Origin: Cladorhizidae sp. MBARI D1340-BT2 | Taxonomy: Eukaryota > Porifera > Demospongiae > Poecilosclerida > Cladorhizidae | Direction of reading: 5' to 3' | Length of the DNA stretch: 64,000 nucleotides | Assembly (NCBI GenBank): GCA_028752905.1 | Contig: JAQNBH010000003.1 | Span: 2,192,262 to 2,256,261, forward strand | In this document: piece after piece, positions 12,301 to 23,753 of the stretch | Layout: each line of letters opens with the position of its first letter | Numbering within the stretch: position 1 is the first letter of the stretch | Notes under the pieces: generated by a model | The model's input: only the letters and a program-made list of their open reading frames with translations | Told to the model about the DNA's origin: nothing | The model's database searches: none | Program-made: the position numbers and the translations under genes

Positions 12301-12398
12301 GGATGTCTATTTAGAACATCTGCGCTCTAGTTCAGAGGATAAAATTAAAAAAGTTGCGAGGTGGCTGAAAACCGACCCTGGCTGAAAACTCCCCCCGT
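9303..12398 (-). mobile_element. pogo/Tigger DNA transposon, near full length
   Basis: The left end reads t(g)n-agttttcagccacc (9303-9334) and the right end, reverse-complemented, reads acggggggagttttcagcca (12398-12379). The duplex TA lies outside each end (9301-9302 and 12399-12400), as expected for the Tc1/mariner/pogo group. The word gagttttcagccac is repeated inside the left end (about 9499-9532, twice), and a second ggctgaaaac word lies inside the right end (12361-12371), giving paired subterminal transposase-binding candidates. The element carries the spliced transposase gene listed separately. The left G run (17 or more) probably expanded after insertion. Confidence 0.8.
9658..12081 (-). 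CDS. pogo/Tigger transposase with coiled coil and PHD-like C terminus
   Basis: Exon 1 runs 12081-11928 and exon 2 starts at 11847. The 80-bp intron has a GTAAGT donor and TTTATAG acceptor, and joining them gives VPRGTLQ, the conserved seam of the psq-type helix-turn-helix (GVRQSAKK upstream). The DDE_1 core follows, with NCDESGFPLMSRTGK (first Asp), VVIVFDGHGSH (second Asp) and HCMQPCDVGFFKPLK (third Asp), a DDD triad. The frame stops at 10535. An overlapping +1 frame (10617-9658) continues with a Pro/Thr linker, about 80 residues of Lys/Glu coiled coil, and a zinc module: CCALC, then WVECGHCGRWFEETCAD, then WLCHFC. This matches a PHD finger, except that Glu occupies the usual His. The frame switch could be a mutation, an unseen intron or programmed frameshifting. 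Everything else looks intact. Confidence 0.85.
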
Positions 12399-12435
12399 TA
12401 CTATATAAACGTTCAAAAGTATTTCTTTTCGATTT

Positions 12436-14740
12436 ATGAAAGTCAGGCCGTTCGGCGGCAACGCCGGTAAGTTGGTTAATCTTCTGTGTGCCGGCAAAGC
12501 GCCACCAGAAGTTGTCTCACATCTTTGTGGTGCTTCCCTTTTTGCATGCAAAAAGAAAAATGGTGGCCTGCGTCCTGCATGCAAAAAGAAAAATGGTGGC
12601 CTGCGTCCTATTGCTGTGGTGAGGTTCTGCGCCTGCTCACTTCCAAATGTGTTTCTCGGATTGTTAGGTCAGAGGCTATCAAAATTCTGTCTCCTCTTCA
12701 GCTTGGTGTTGGTGTCAGGGGTGGGTGTGAGGCCATTATGCACACCGTCTCCCGTATTCAGGAAGATCCTAACATATATACAGCAGTGGTCTGTCACGAC
12801 AAATTTGTTCCCCCCATATTTGGTTCCCCCTGGAACTTTTTCTTTGAAAAATACGTTCCGCCTGGAACTTTTTACTTGAAAAATACGTTCCGCCTGGAAC
12901 TTTTTACTTGAAAAAAAGTTCCCTCTTGAAAAATAAAGGGCTAGGGCTAGGGCTAGGGTGGGAACAAAATTTTCAATAAGGGGGGAACAACTTTTGGGGG
13001 GGAACAAATTAAACGTTACAGGTCCCTCCTTTTAGACTTTTCCAATGCCTTCAATTCACTAGACCGTGCATCCATGTTTACAGAGGTTAGGTCTCGTCTA
13101 CCTTCCATATCTGCTTGGATTGAAAGCTGCTATGATGCACAGCCTTTCCTTCAGTTTGGGGAGCACACCATCCTCAGTTGCTGTGGAGACCAACAGGGTG
13201 GTCCTCTTGGCGAAGTCTTCAGCCCATCCTTGAGAAAGTCCATGCTCGGGTTCCACACCTCCTTGCCAATGCATGGTATCTGGATGATGGTACACCCTGT
13301 GGCTCTGCTGGTGATTTGTGCACTGCTCTTGCAATTATTGAGAGTGAGGCCCCTGCGTATGGCCTCCAATTGAATCGTTCTAAATGTTTGTTATGCATTC
13401 CCAGCTTATCCTCTGTGCCCTGGAGATATCCCCACCACCAGTGAAGGCTTTGCTCTCCTTGGCTCACCTATTGGCCCCGCCTCTTTCTGTGAAACCTCCT
13501 TCCTTGAGCGGGTCAAAAAGGTAAAGGGAGTGCTTGACAAGCTTACAGACCTGCAGGACTCCCAGATGGCTACTTCTCTCCTCCGTTCATGTCTTAGCTT
13601 CCCCAAGGTTGCGTTCTCCCTCCGCACATGCCCTCCCCACTGTCTTACAGAGGCCACTGAAGCTTTTGACCTTATTATGAGAGAAGCTCTTTCTGATATT
13701 GTCGGTAGTCCTTTATCCGACTGGGCCTGGTTGAAAGCTTCTCTCCCCAGCTCCCTAGGTGGTCCTCTCAATCCGGAGTGCTTCCCTTCATGCCCCTGCT
13801 GCCTTCCTGGGACCTCACTAAAAGCCTGATTGCCAACATACTTCAATGAGTCCCAGATTCTTCTAAACATCTTTCTCAGTCCCTCCATGCTCTTGCCCTT
13901 GCTGTCGACAATCCTGAGTGGTGCACCATTGAAGGAGTAGAAGTTCCCCTACGTCAGCGTGCCCTCTCTTTCTCTATCGATAAGGCCTCATTTGGAAAAC
14001 TTCTGGCTCTTGCGTGTGATTCCCGGTCCAAGGCCCTGGCTATGTCTTCATCTATTGACCATGCTGGCGACTGGCTCAATGTTATTCCCTCTGTCTCTCT
14101 TGGTCTCCACTTTCAGGATAGGGAATTCAAACATTGCCTACAGTATTGGCTTGGTCTCAGGATGGTGGAGGATGGTTCTCGTTGCCCTGTCTGCAATGTG
14201 GTGATGGACTGCTTTGGTGACCACCAGGTGGGTTGTGGGGGTAACGGGGATCAAATTCACCGCCATGATGCCATCAGAGATGTCATCTTCTCCGCTTCTC
14301 AGTCGGCTGCCCTTGCTCCTAGGAAGGAAATACCTGCCCTTATCCCTGGATCGCATAGTCGCCCTGCAGATATTTTCCTTCCAAACTGGAAGAGAGGTCG
14401 TGCTGCTGCCCCGGTAATTTCCACACTCCAACACCGTACTGTCAATGGGGCTGCCTCCTGTCAGGGCCATGCTCTGATAGTAGGTACCAATCGCAAGCGA
14501 GCTGCTCACTCTACTGATTGTAAGGCTGCTGGAGTTGACTTCCTCCCCCTTGTAGTCGAATCTCTTGGTGGCTGGAGTGAAGATGCGTGCCACACTATTA
14601 CTGAAATTAGCCGCCACATTGCTCAGAGATTCGGCAACTCTCCCGTGGATTCTGTGCACCTGTTCCAAAGGCTGTCCGTCTGCCTCTGGAGAGGCAATGC
14701 TACCCTGTGGCTAGGCCGCCTCCCCCCAGTTACTGCATAG
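12436..14740 (+). mobile_element. RT retroelement with knuckle and nuclease-like tail, broken
   Basis: Frame 1 starts inside the RT N terminus (FGGNAGKLVNLLC, KKKNGGLRPIAV); after a frame shift come LTSKCVSRIVR and LQLGVGVRGGCEA. A 33-bp tandem duplication (about 12544-12609) repeats the KKKNGGLRP part. A foldback element interrupts at 12802-13010. Next is palm motif A (LLLDFSNAFNSLDR, about 13027-13065), then GDQQGGPLG (motif B, followed by a deletion), then WYLDDGTPCGSAGDL (motif C, about 13277). After the thumb, 14181-14260 shows CPVCNVVMDCFGDHQVGC then HRHDAIRD, and 14353 onward RPADIFLPNWKRGRAAAPV, resembling the Cys/His knuckle and PD-(D/E)xK domain of R2/CRE-type elements. The usual second Asp of the nuclease is not clear here. 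At least four frame changes make it a pseudogene. Confidence 0.82.
12802..13010. mobile_element. Small foldback/MITE inserted in the RT palm
   Basis: The left end aatttgttcccccc (12802-12815) is matched inverted at the right end by gggggggaacaaatt (12996-13010). Inside are three copies of a 33-bp word with ggaacttttt-cttgaaaaatacgttccgcct, and ctaggg repeated three times. The RT reading resumes beyond it with motif A, so it is an insertion. I did not find a clear target duplication (candidates: tgtcacg and cgttaca). Confidence 0.7.
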
Positions 14741-15984
14741 GTGGATGGATTCATTTAGACTTTTTAGTGTCTGCTTTGTTTTAGGTATATATCATAATAT
14801 ATGTGTATTTATTAATTTTTAATTTTATTCCTCAGAGGGCTGCGTAGTCTCATATAAAGTACCATATCTTTGATTGCATTCACTCTAGTTTCCCGATTTA
14901 TATATCAAATTATAGCTTGCACTGTGCTTTCTAATGGTAATTTTCTTTTGTAATTTCGTTTCGCTTTACTTTTTCCCTTCCTCATTACAGGCTCTTCGAG
15001 TGCGGACCGTAAGCCGCTAAGTAAACCACGTTCCAGCAATGACCTTTGCGAGGCTCTTATTCGGGTTATTAGTCAATCATAACAGTACTACTACAAACTG
15101 CCTGTCTTGAAATTTTGGGAAAAAAATTTTTGTTGGATTTTATGAACACAGCTTTACGACATCACGTCACATTTTCTTTTTTAAAGATCCTCTCAAACAA
15201 AAACTCACGGTGAAGTTGTCGAATATAAAATTTACTATTAAAAAATATATATGAAAGGATAAAAAATATTGAAGTTAGCATTTGAACGGTTTTTGAAAAA
15301 TCACTTCCAAGATATAGAGCCTTAAAGTCAAAGCAGTTTTTAACCACATTCCCACTGCCAGAAACAACCCATTCATTACTAGAATTGTGTGCATACAAAC
15401 AAAATGTTGAAAGACTTTCACTTTCCTCTATTTTTCAGCAAGAGCCAGTGTTCAACTATATATATATATATAATAAATATATATATATATATACTTAGAA
15501 GGTAGTTTGCTGAGAAGGCTACAAATAGTGCTCAATGCTGTATTAAGGCAGAGCTATTAAATATAGAAAAGTACTTTTCTATATTTATATATATATATAT
15601 ATATTATTTTTTTTAAAGATGCATCAGACTTGTTTTGCCTTAATAATATTGAATTAGCAAACATAAACACATCATAATTTGCAGGGGCTTCCATGCCCAG
15701 GTGCATCCATCGTCATCGTCCACGCATGTCTTCACTTGTCCTCCAGTAATCCCTGCAAGCTTGACAATACAAAGCAAAACACACATAAACTAAATAGAAC
15801 ATTCAAGGTCATGTTAGCTCAACTAAAGCAAAATATATAGACATGAAGTAAAGCAGTTTGTAAAATCAAGAAGCTATGAATCTGATGGTAAGTTGTCAGT
15901 TAACATTCACAGTCATAAAAAATAGGAATTACAGTAGCTTTTATTCTTTTGTCCTAATAAATCACACATTCACAGTTTGTTGCT
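14741..15984. other. AT-rich stretch, no gene seen
   Basis: It probably includes the 3' non-coding end of the preceding retroelement (up to about 15080, where cttcgagtgcggaccgtaagccgc stands out as GC-rich). TA microsatellites lie at 15457-15493 and 15585-15605, and a small hairpin, agaaaagtacttttct, at about 15567-15583. The longer minus-strand open frame at 15398-15162 has no recognisable domain. Confidence 0.5.
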
Positions 15985-18130
15985 AGCAACTCTCCAGATA
16001 ACTTGGATTCACTATCAGGTGTATGTAGCTGCAAACTTCCAAGTAATGGTCCAGGTGTTTCTTGCGAATGTTTCTGCTGTAACATGCAATTTATGGATGG
16101 TCCTCCATCCCAGCCTCATGATGTTGGTGAATCAAAGCGTACCTATACAAGAAGATGGGGGAAAAGTAAGTCATTTAGTCGATCAATTCAACCAAGTTGG
16201 TACACATTGGATTTCAGTGTGCACAACAAGTTATATTGTCATACTTGTCGTTTGGCAAAACACAAGGATTGTCTTACTTTTTCTCAATGACAGTTGAGCA
16301 CATTTGTTGATAATGGCTTTAGTAATTGGAAGAATGCACTAGTGAAACTAAGGGAGCATGATAAAAGTCTGATGCACAGAGAAGCTTTGTTAGAGATGGC
16401 TGCACATTCCTGTGCAATCTGTAGCTATGCAACTTAGTGTGCAGCATCAGAGACATAATCAACACATGCTATTCAAACTTCTCTCAAGCATCCGCTTTCT
16501 GACCTGTCAAGGATTACCACTGCGTGGGCATCTTGAAGATATTAATTCTTTAGATGGTAATCTCTATAAGCTCCTTTTACTCAGAGCAGAGGATTGTCCT
16601 GAATTAAAATCTTGGGTTTATCGAAAGGATTATACGTCTCCTGACATCATTAATGAGATGATAACAATAATGGACACAAGTGTACTCAGGGAGATACTAA
16701 TGCGTATCAAGAGTGGATTATTCTTTTCTGGGATTGTGGATGAAGCTACTGATGTTTCGAGGAATGAGCAGATGTCTATGTCTATTCGTTGGACTGATGA
16801 TAATTACCAAGTATTTGAGGAGCATATTGGTTTACTCCAATTACCTGACACTAAGGCACTAACCATATTTAGCATGCCTTAATAAGGTGTTCGTTACCTA
16901 TTTCACAATGCAGAGGTCAAGCATATGACGGGGCTGCAAGTATGAGTGGGATAAGAGATGGTGTGCACGCCCGAGTGAAGCAAGTGGAGAAGTGTGCATT
17001 GTATGTTCATTGCCTGGCACATCATCTAAATTTATGTGTTCAGTATGTTTCTAAGCAATGTGACTTTGTGAGAAATGTCATGGATTTCATGTATGACTTA
17101 CTTTGACTCATCCAATTTTCTCCTGAAAGGCTATATAACTCTTTTTAATGTCCTAAGAAGTGACGTAGCTTTGAGTACTGGTGAAACATCTCCTTCATTG
17201 AGAAGTATGTGTCCAACTCGATGGACTGTCAGAAATGCATCTGTTGCTAGTGTATTGCTCAATTATAGCACTCTTCAAAAGACTTTGGAAGAAGTGCAAA
17301 AGGGCAATGATGAGTATGCTTGGAAAGGACGTGGATTACTATTACAAATGGAATCTTTTGATACCTTTTTTGGATTGAAGCTTTCACATGTGATCTTTAG
17401 TGCATCAGAGTAGTTTTTCTCCGAGCTAAAGATACAAGTGTACAAGAAGCTGTTCACGGAGCAGAACTTCTTGTTTCTCATCTGAAGTCACTTCGTGAAG
17501 AATCCAAGTTTGATCGAGATGTTCTTGAGAGATCTTCAGGTCTAACAGATGAACCATGTCTTCCTAGATACCGAAAAAGGCCTAGGCGTTTCGACGATGG
17601 TGCCTTTCCACACTGTTTTCAAGAACCAAAAGATAGGTACAGGCAAGCTTATTTCGAGATGTTGGAATTAGCGTATGGAGAAGTTGAACGACGATTTAAA
17701 CAACCTGATATAGATCTTATTCAGAAGTTAGAATCAGTCTTAATAACAGATGGAGAGGCAGCACAGGTTGATAAAACTTTGCAGAACTAGACATAGATGT
17801 CAGTCGTTTCAATGTCAATGGTTTCCAATTTGATAAAGAATGCTTTTCCACTCTAGACTGTATCTAATATAAGAACCATTGCTGATTCATGCTGAAGGCA
17901 TGAATCAGAGTGAAATTTACAAGAAAATGCCTTCTGAAATTGATAAAGTTTTGAAGATGTTCACATTCCCAGCAACTTACGCAACAGCAGAAAGATCCTT
18001 TTCATCACTACGTAGGCTTAAAACCTATTTAAGAAGGACCATGACTCCATCTAGATTGAACAATTTATTTTTGCTGCATGTACACTCATCAATAACAGAT
18101 TCTCTTGACATGAATGCTGTGGCAAAATAA
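15985..18130 (+). mobile_element. hAT transposase pseudogene, ZMYM1-like
   Basis: The N-terminal part has the TTF-type zinc module of this group: IQPSWYTLDFSVHNKLYCHTC and CRLAKHKDCL (16188-16280), then GFSNWKNALVKLREHDKS. The catalytic region shows LFFSGIVDEATDVSRNEQM (first Asp, about 16722-16780) and, after a frame change, CRGQAYDGAASMSG (second acidic block, about 16911-16950) and ALYVHCLAHHLNLCVQ (16999-17045). The C terminus (17936-18090) has the hAT dimerisation signature TFPATYATAERSFSSLRRLK followed by RLNNLFLLHVH. At least five frame breaks or stops separate these blocks. Terminal repeats were not found. Confidence 0.87.
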
Positions 18131-19550
18131 TTTGTTTCTGTAAACTCACGTAGGCTTCGTTACTTAGGGAAAATTAAAAATTAAGGCCCATAATCTTTTG
18201 TAATTATTATATTATTGCTATAGTTATTGTATTAACCTTTTTTCATGAACAGTTTCACAATTTTTCAATTAAATACTTGAGCTGCCACATTTACTACCCT
18301 CCTCACCCACCCCCTAAGTGGACAGCCACCATTGGTGGATCTAGAGGGGGTTCCATGGAACTATTCCTATCAAATACAGAAATTTGTAGAGCCACCCCCC
18401 CCCCCCCCCCCCCATAGCAAAACATCTTCCTACGCCTATGTTAGTCACGAGTTCCCTTGTCCAATCAAATCCTTGTAGAACCTTCTATCCGACTTATGTT
18501 ATTCTCTTAAACAACTAATAGGCTCGACCTATCAAAAGAGAATGAATGGACACAACCAATTAGATGATCATTTACCATTTAAAGCCATGTACTCCCATCA
18601 TCAATACAATATTGGTTTAACATGTTATTAAATGGTAAAGGGTCATCCAGCTTGCCCATGGGTGCAGTCTTCTTTCCTTACAGCTAATCCAAATATAGTT
18701 TTCTTTGTTTAAAAGCTGTTGTTTTAATGAGAATGCAAGAATTATAAGAAGAGAAAATCAGCCCCAGACCTGCCTTTTACACCTAAAGATTAGAAACGGT
18801 TTGATGAAGATGAGAATGGAGAGACAGAAAGGAGCAGAGGAGAAAGAGGATGAAGTGGAATAAAATTGCTATGATGGTTCATATTGAGTGTTTACCAATA
18901 AATGCATGAGCACAAGCTAATCCACATTGAAGGAACAATACAGTGCCTGTGTGGATCTTACAGTATATAGTACCTCAAACCCTGCAGGACCCAACCCTGT
19001 TTGGATAAGTGAAATTCCTGGATATATGATCATATATTTATAGAATTAAGAGAAATGCCAACAGTGGCTGATTATCCAATTTGAGTAGAGGTAGCTGTTT
19101 TAACAATGCAAGTCTAAACAACATCTAAAGTCACAGAAGAAAGGTTAGACAAAGTCTTGATATATTTCAAAAGCAGCAGATAAGACTTATAAATGCACTA
19201 GCAACATTGCTTTAATACTAATGTAAGGAGTATTAGCTGATGGCAGAAAGGGCAGCTACTTACACTGCAGTACAATGTACAAATTCTGTAGTAGTGAGCT
19301 TGAATTTATGAGGCCAGTGAGTAAGTGAGGGCGGGTCTAGTGACATGTGTGTCTCGGTATATACCTGCAGTGACTTTTCTTGTTGTAAAACACATATTTT
19401 TTTGGCATTGTAAATATATACGTACATATGTAAGGAGGTATGTATGTACAAGATCAATTTTTCTGTGGCTCATTCTTATTGTGGTTAGGGTATCTTGATC
19501 AATAGTCAGGGATGGTGGTGTCGGGTAGCATACCTGACACTTGCTTACAC
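18131..19550. other. No gene seen; start of the segmental-duplication region
   Basis: A C run of about 22 lies at 18391-18413, followed by AT-rich unique-looking sequence. Minus-strand open frames here (for example 19457-19260) lack motifs. The similarity shared with 59.6-60.2 and 62.7-63.3 kb begins near 19540. Confidence 0.45.
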
Positions 19551-19686
19551 TAGTCTACATTGGGAATGAATAAACACATGAAGCTAAACTTGCACAAGTC
19601 AGACATATCAATTGTTGTCATTGTTGTTTGTCAGTGCACACCTGCACAGGCCAGTATTGTTGTCCTATTTTTTACTTCCTGTCCAG

Positions 19687-20119
19687 GTCTGCCTCAAAGT
19701 GTCTCTGACATTCGTCTCATTCCAGGCATACTTGTAAGGTGGAGATCCTCCTCCTTGAATGGTTCTGACACCTTCATGGTTGATCTGGAGGATTACACTG
19801 ACATGTCCAACAAGATAATCAAAACCAATGATGAGTTTTACATATTTGAAGAGCTTATTGAAAGACACGGCTATAAAGTCACAATTACTCCTGAGAACTC
19901 GGCTGGTCTAGGAAGCCCAATTCAACTCGACTTATCCCCCAGTGAACAGGAAGGATCCAAATGTGGAACTTGTTTGTCAATTGGTTTGATCATTGGATTA
20001 AGTTTTTGTGCACTGACTTTTGGTTTCCTTTCTAGTGCCCTTGTTGTTGTATTAGTTACAATCTATTGGGAAAACAAGACGAGCAGTGGAGAGGTAGGAT
20101 CCCTACAACAGTCACTGAG
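19687..20119 (+). CDS. FN3 domain plus transmembrane exon, copy A
   Basis: A strong acceptor (pyrimidine tract then gtccag) opens the exon at 19687, and CTGAG|GTAAAG closes it at 20119. The same two borders occur in the other copies. The product begins GLPQSVSDIRLIPG, has the FN3 core Trp in LVRWRSS and the FN3 signature YKVTITPENSAGLGSP, then a short acidic Ser-rich stalk, a KCGTC motif, a hydrophobic span of about 35 residues (SIGLIIGLSFC to VVVLVTIYW) and a basic or polar tail. This fits a type I surface receptor or adhesion protein with one membrane-proximal FN3 domain. No stop interrupts it. Upstream exons were not identified; an ATG at 19563 would also give a frame (187 aa) with a hydrophobic leader-like stretch. 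Exact function unknown. Confidence 0.72.
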
Positions 20120-20184
20120 GTAAAGGCTCCTTCACATAGGTTGCATGTATATATCAGTGACCTAATGCAACATGATGCATCATT

Positions 20185-20425
20185 TAATGCCATGCATTAT
20201 TCTACGAGACTTATGCCACCCATTATTCTAGGAGACTTTAATGCCAAGCCCAAATCAACTCAACTTATCCCTCAGTGCCAAATGTGGAACTTGTTTATCA
20301 ATTGGTCTAGTTATTGGATTAATTGTTGCACCGACTATTTTTGTCTTTATTAATGGTGCCCTTGTTGTTATATTAGTTACACTCTATTGGAAAACAAGAC
20401 GAGCAGTGTAGAGGTAACAAGATCC
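20185..20425 (+). pseudogene. Partial second copy of the FN3-TM exon (TM part only)
   Basis: From 20286 the frame reads KCGTCLSIGLVIGL, then another hydrophobic run ending ILVTLYWKTRRAV and a stop at 20408, closely matching the end of the exon at 19687-20119. The stretch just before it (about 20200-20250) carries the 28-bp satellite word (ccacccattattctaggagac) found in arrays at 52.5 and 55.2 kb. It looks like a local partial duplication joined to a satellite fragment. Confidence 0.65.
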
Positions 20426-21118
20426 CTACCACAGCCACTGAGGTAAATCTACTTCAAGGTTGCATGTATCAGTGACCTAATGATCCATCATGTGTTTTTA
20501 TAACTGCAAGTATCAAATGCGTTGCATCGCATCACTTAATAGAATTCCAATGCAATGCATTGCGACATACTTAACACACTAGAGAGGCATAACACTCTGT
20601 AATATTGTGAGAGCCAGGTTGTGTTAACATTCTACAGCAAGTGTAGTGGATGACAAAACATTTTGCACGACTGAAGGTCTATCCACACTGGATATCCAAC
20701 GCACATTCAACGTCCCTCTGTGTCAAACCCACGCTGACTTTCACTTCTCTTGTTGACCAAGGCAGTGCTGTTATCTGTTGATCAATGTTCGTGCAATTTG
20801 AGCAAAGAGAGAGAGTGTACTGGAACATGATGGACTTCATGTATGCATTAGAGCAGTGCAAGTGTCTAGAGCTAAGAAAAGGACCCCATTATGACTTTGC
20901 AATACAGTATCTGTTGATTTAAAGTATTAGAACCACAACTCTAATCCATGGTCAGCAACCTATTTACCACCCACTGCAGTGATGTGAAAGATGATGGTTT
21001 CCCAGCACCTGACAAGTCCAATCCTGTGTGAACTGGCTAAAGGCACGGTCAAAGAAGAATTAAAATTACATATATAGTAGTATAGACTCTGTTTTTGCAT
21101 TAGTTTATATTATTTGTT

Positions 21119-22611
21119 GGCCAGTATGGCCCATTTATTTCTTCAAAAAACTCGCACCTCTTTCAAGGGCCATAACTCCTGAACTACACCCCCTATGCCA
21201 GTGATTTTATGCTCAAAAGATAGATCTCTCTTAGTGCTTCAAAACAACATTTAAAAAGTGAGGATAGGGTCTGTATACAGTGTGTGACATGCAGAAAAGC
21301 TGGGAAAAGTGAGAAAAATCAACCTTAAAACCTACAAAGCCTAGCTCAAAAAATAAAACAGCTATGGCTTCCAAAACTCTTGGTAATATTGCTTAGACAC
21401 TAATGAGTGATTTAATAGAATTAAATAGTGCTTGCTAAGTGCACTACCAGCTGTACAATTGGCTGTGTGCCAGCGCTTTTAATTGCCACTAAGGACAGTT
21501 GTGAATAAACTTATAACTTGGAAGTGCTTATAGCTACTACTTAACTAACTCTATTAAATCATAGAGAGCTATAAAATGATATATAATTAAGTAGGTACAC
21601 ACTAATTTTTCTTAGAGATATCCTTCTTTGAAATTCAAAAAGGCTCTTTTTTTGGAAATGTGGGAAATCGCTGTTGAAGTTGGACTATATACTTTCAAGG
21701 GGAGACAATGGTATTTTTTATATATTTTTTAAAACTTGTGATTACAACTTTAGAGCTCCGTAGATTCTGTAACCTTCATGGTATAGACTTGATATATAGC
21801 TCAAAAGATAGGTCTCTCTGTGTGCTCTCTTTTGATACTAAAATATGTTTCATAGGTATAACTATAGACAAGTTACTAGACCCTGAAGTGGAGGGACCTC
21901 AAAAACCTGCATCCCAAAGTCCCCATCCAGAATACTCCAGATTGCTTAAGTGCAAAAAAAATTGAAATTGGCTAGAGGAAGCCCTAGAGAATGCAATGAC
22001 CTTTTTCATTAGGCGTTAAAAATTTATTACCTGGTCAAGCGCGCGGGTAGAAAATTGAGGGTGTTGCAATAAACGCCCTCAATTTTCTACCCGCGCGCTT
22101 GACCGGGTAATAAATTTTTAACGCCTAATGAAAAAGGTCATTGCATGCTCTAGGGCTTCCTCTAGCCACTCGTATATACCAATTTCAATTTTTTTTGCAC
22201 TTAGCAATCTGGAGTTATTCTGGATGGGGACTTTGGGATGCAGGTTTTTGAGGTCCCTCCACTTTAGGGTCTAGTAACTTGCCTATAGTTATACCTATGA
22301 AACATATTTTAGTATCAAAAGAGAGCACACAGAGAGACCTCTCTTCTGAGCTATATATCAAGTCCACACCATGAAGTTTGCAGAATCTACGGAGCTCTAA
22401 AGGTGTAACCACAAGTAAAAATTAAATAAAAATAAAAAATGCCCTCCTTCAATTTTTCAGTTGAATGAAGTGTAGGCCTGGATAAAATCCACCATAACTT
22501 GAGACTTGTGCTTCCTAATGTTTCCAAATTTGAAAGACAATTTGTACAGATGTTTAGAAATTATATAAGTACACACAAAAAAAAGGTCAAATATTGAGGA
22601 AAAATGGGCCT
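21119..22611. mobile_element. Insertion of about 1.5 kb containing a long palindrome
   Basis: The related inverted copy reads straight through this point (attatttgtttaattg, near 61968-61985 on the minus strand), so this block is extra in copy A. Its ends carry ggcccattt (about 21128) and aaatgggcc (about 22603) as short inverted ends. The core is the palindrome listed next. Sequence near the left end (cataactcctgaac, then gccagtgattttatgctc, 21171-21218) recurs at 55115-55160, showing that the element or its parts are repeated. No transposase is encoded. Confidence 0.75.
21700..22446. repeat. Long near-perfect inverted repeat, arms about 360 bp
   Basis: The left arm (about 21700-22061) and right arm (about 22077-22446) are reverse complements with few mismatches, separated by about 15 bases (gtgttgcaataaac). 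The centre is cgcgcgggtagaaaattgag/ctcaattttctacccgcgcg. Both arms carry the same 65-residue frame (near 21771-21965 and 22412-22215), which follows from the symmetry and is not evidence of a gene. A transcript would fold into a long double-stranded RNA. Confidence 0.9.
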
Positions 22612-23753
22612 TAATTGTGCTATTCAATTACTATCTTGTGACACAAGATACTTTTGGACAAGAACTGAACCTTTACAGTACTGCAGGCACTAATTTTTAT
22701 CATGCTGTTGATTATGAATTAAGTGATAAATAGCAAACCCCCTGTACCTTTTGTCTGTATCTTTTGTCTGTGAGTTAGTCACAACTAATTATTTTGTTGA
22801 TGAAATTAATGTGCTTGTATTATATTATACCAAGTTTATGTTTCACCCCTTTTTTCCCCTGCCCCAGGAGGTAAGTAGTAACCCCCCCCCCCCCCCCCCC
22901 CCCTTCGCTTTTCAAAATCCTAGATCCACCCATGTTTGGTGATGCGGGTATGTAATCGCCTGCTCCCAAGCATCATTTAGAGCCAGGAGTCCTGGCAATT
23001 GTCAGTAGATGTTCTGAACTAGCGTCACTGCTTTACCTTTTATCACTAGTAAGTTATCTCACTTTGGGCTTGCGTGCGGCTTCCTGGGTGTGGATATGCG
23101 CGTGTCCTTGCGAAGCCAAGTAGAACATTCCTAGGCACAGGTATCTTACTGCTCTATGGCATTTTTATACTTCTGAACATTTCATTCTCTCAATAATAAT
23201 ATCTATAATCTTTCTAAATTTCAAAAAAATCGTCATAATTATATGATCAGTGGTCGCAATGTGCAAGGACCAGAAAGACCAGATTCCAGAACTAAACATG
23301 TCCAGTAGTGTGGGTGAAAATTATTCCAAAGCTATATAGCAGCTACTGATGCAGAGTGCCGCATTATCCATGACCACCTTGATGATTTGATAATCTCCCA
23401 AGTTGCTAATAAGATGGCTCAAATTTAAACCATGTTCATATACATTATTTGTATCCACCCACCAAATAAAAATAATTTGAGGCATTATAATTTTTCCTCC
23501 TGTCATCATATTACAATACTCATCATATTACAATACAAAAAAATCAAGTAAAACAAAGGGTGGGTGGGGTTTATTCAACTTTAATGTGTTTGTAACATAC
23601 ATTATATAATAAATGTCATTCTTTGCAATGCGTGTAAACAGAATTAGCTAGTGTGATTTGATCACCCCTCCCCCCACCCACCCCCATAATAAAAGTCCAT
23701 CACTGCACATACAGTACTAGTATAGCTACTCATACTATATAGCAGTATTCATT

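Noticed and set aside
12935..12960. Telomere-like (ctaggg) repeats
   Set aside because: Only about three units, not ttaggg, and located inside a small foldback element.
20640..20935. Possible cytoplasmic-tail exon after the FN3-TM exon
   Set aside because: An open stretch exists in copy A, but single-base indels in the inverted copies break it, so conservation is at DNA level only.
21708..22412. Two matching 65-85 codon frames as a duplicated gene
   Set aside because: They are the two arms of one palindrome, so the match is structural; no homology or splice sites support coding.
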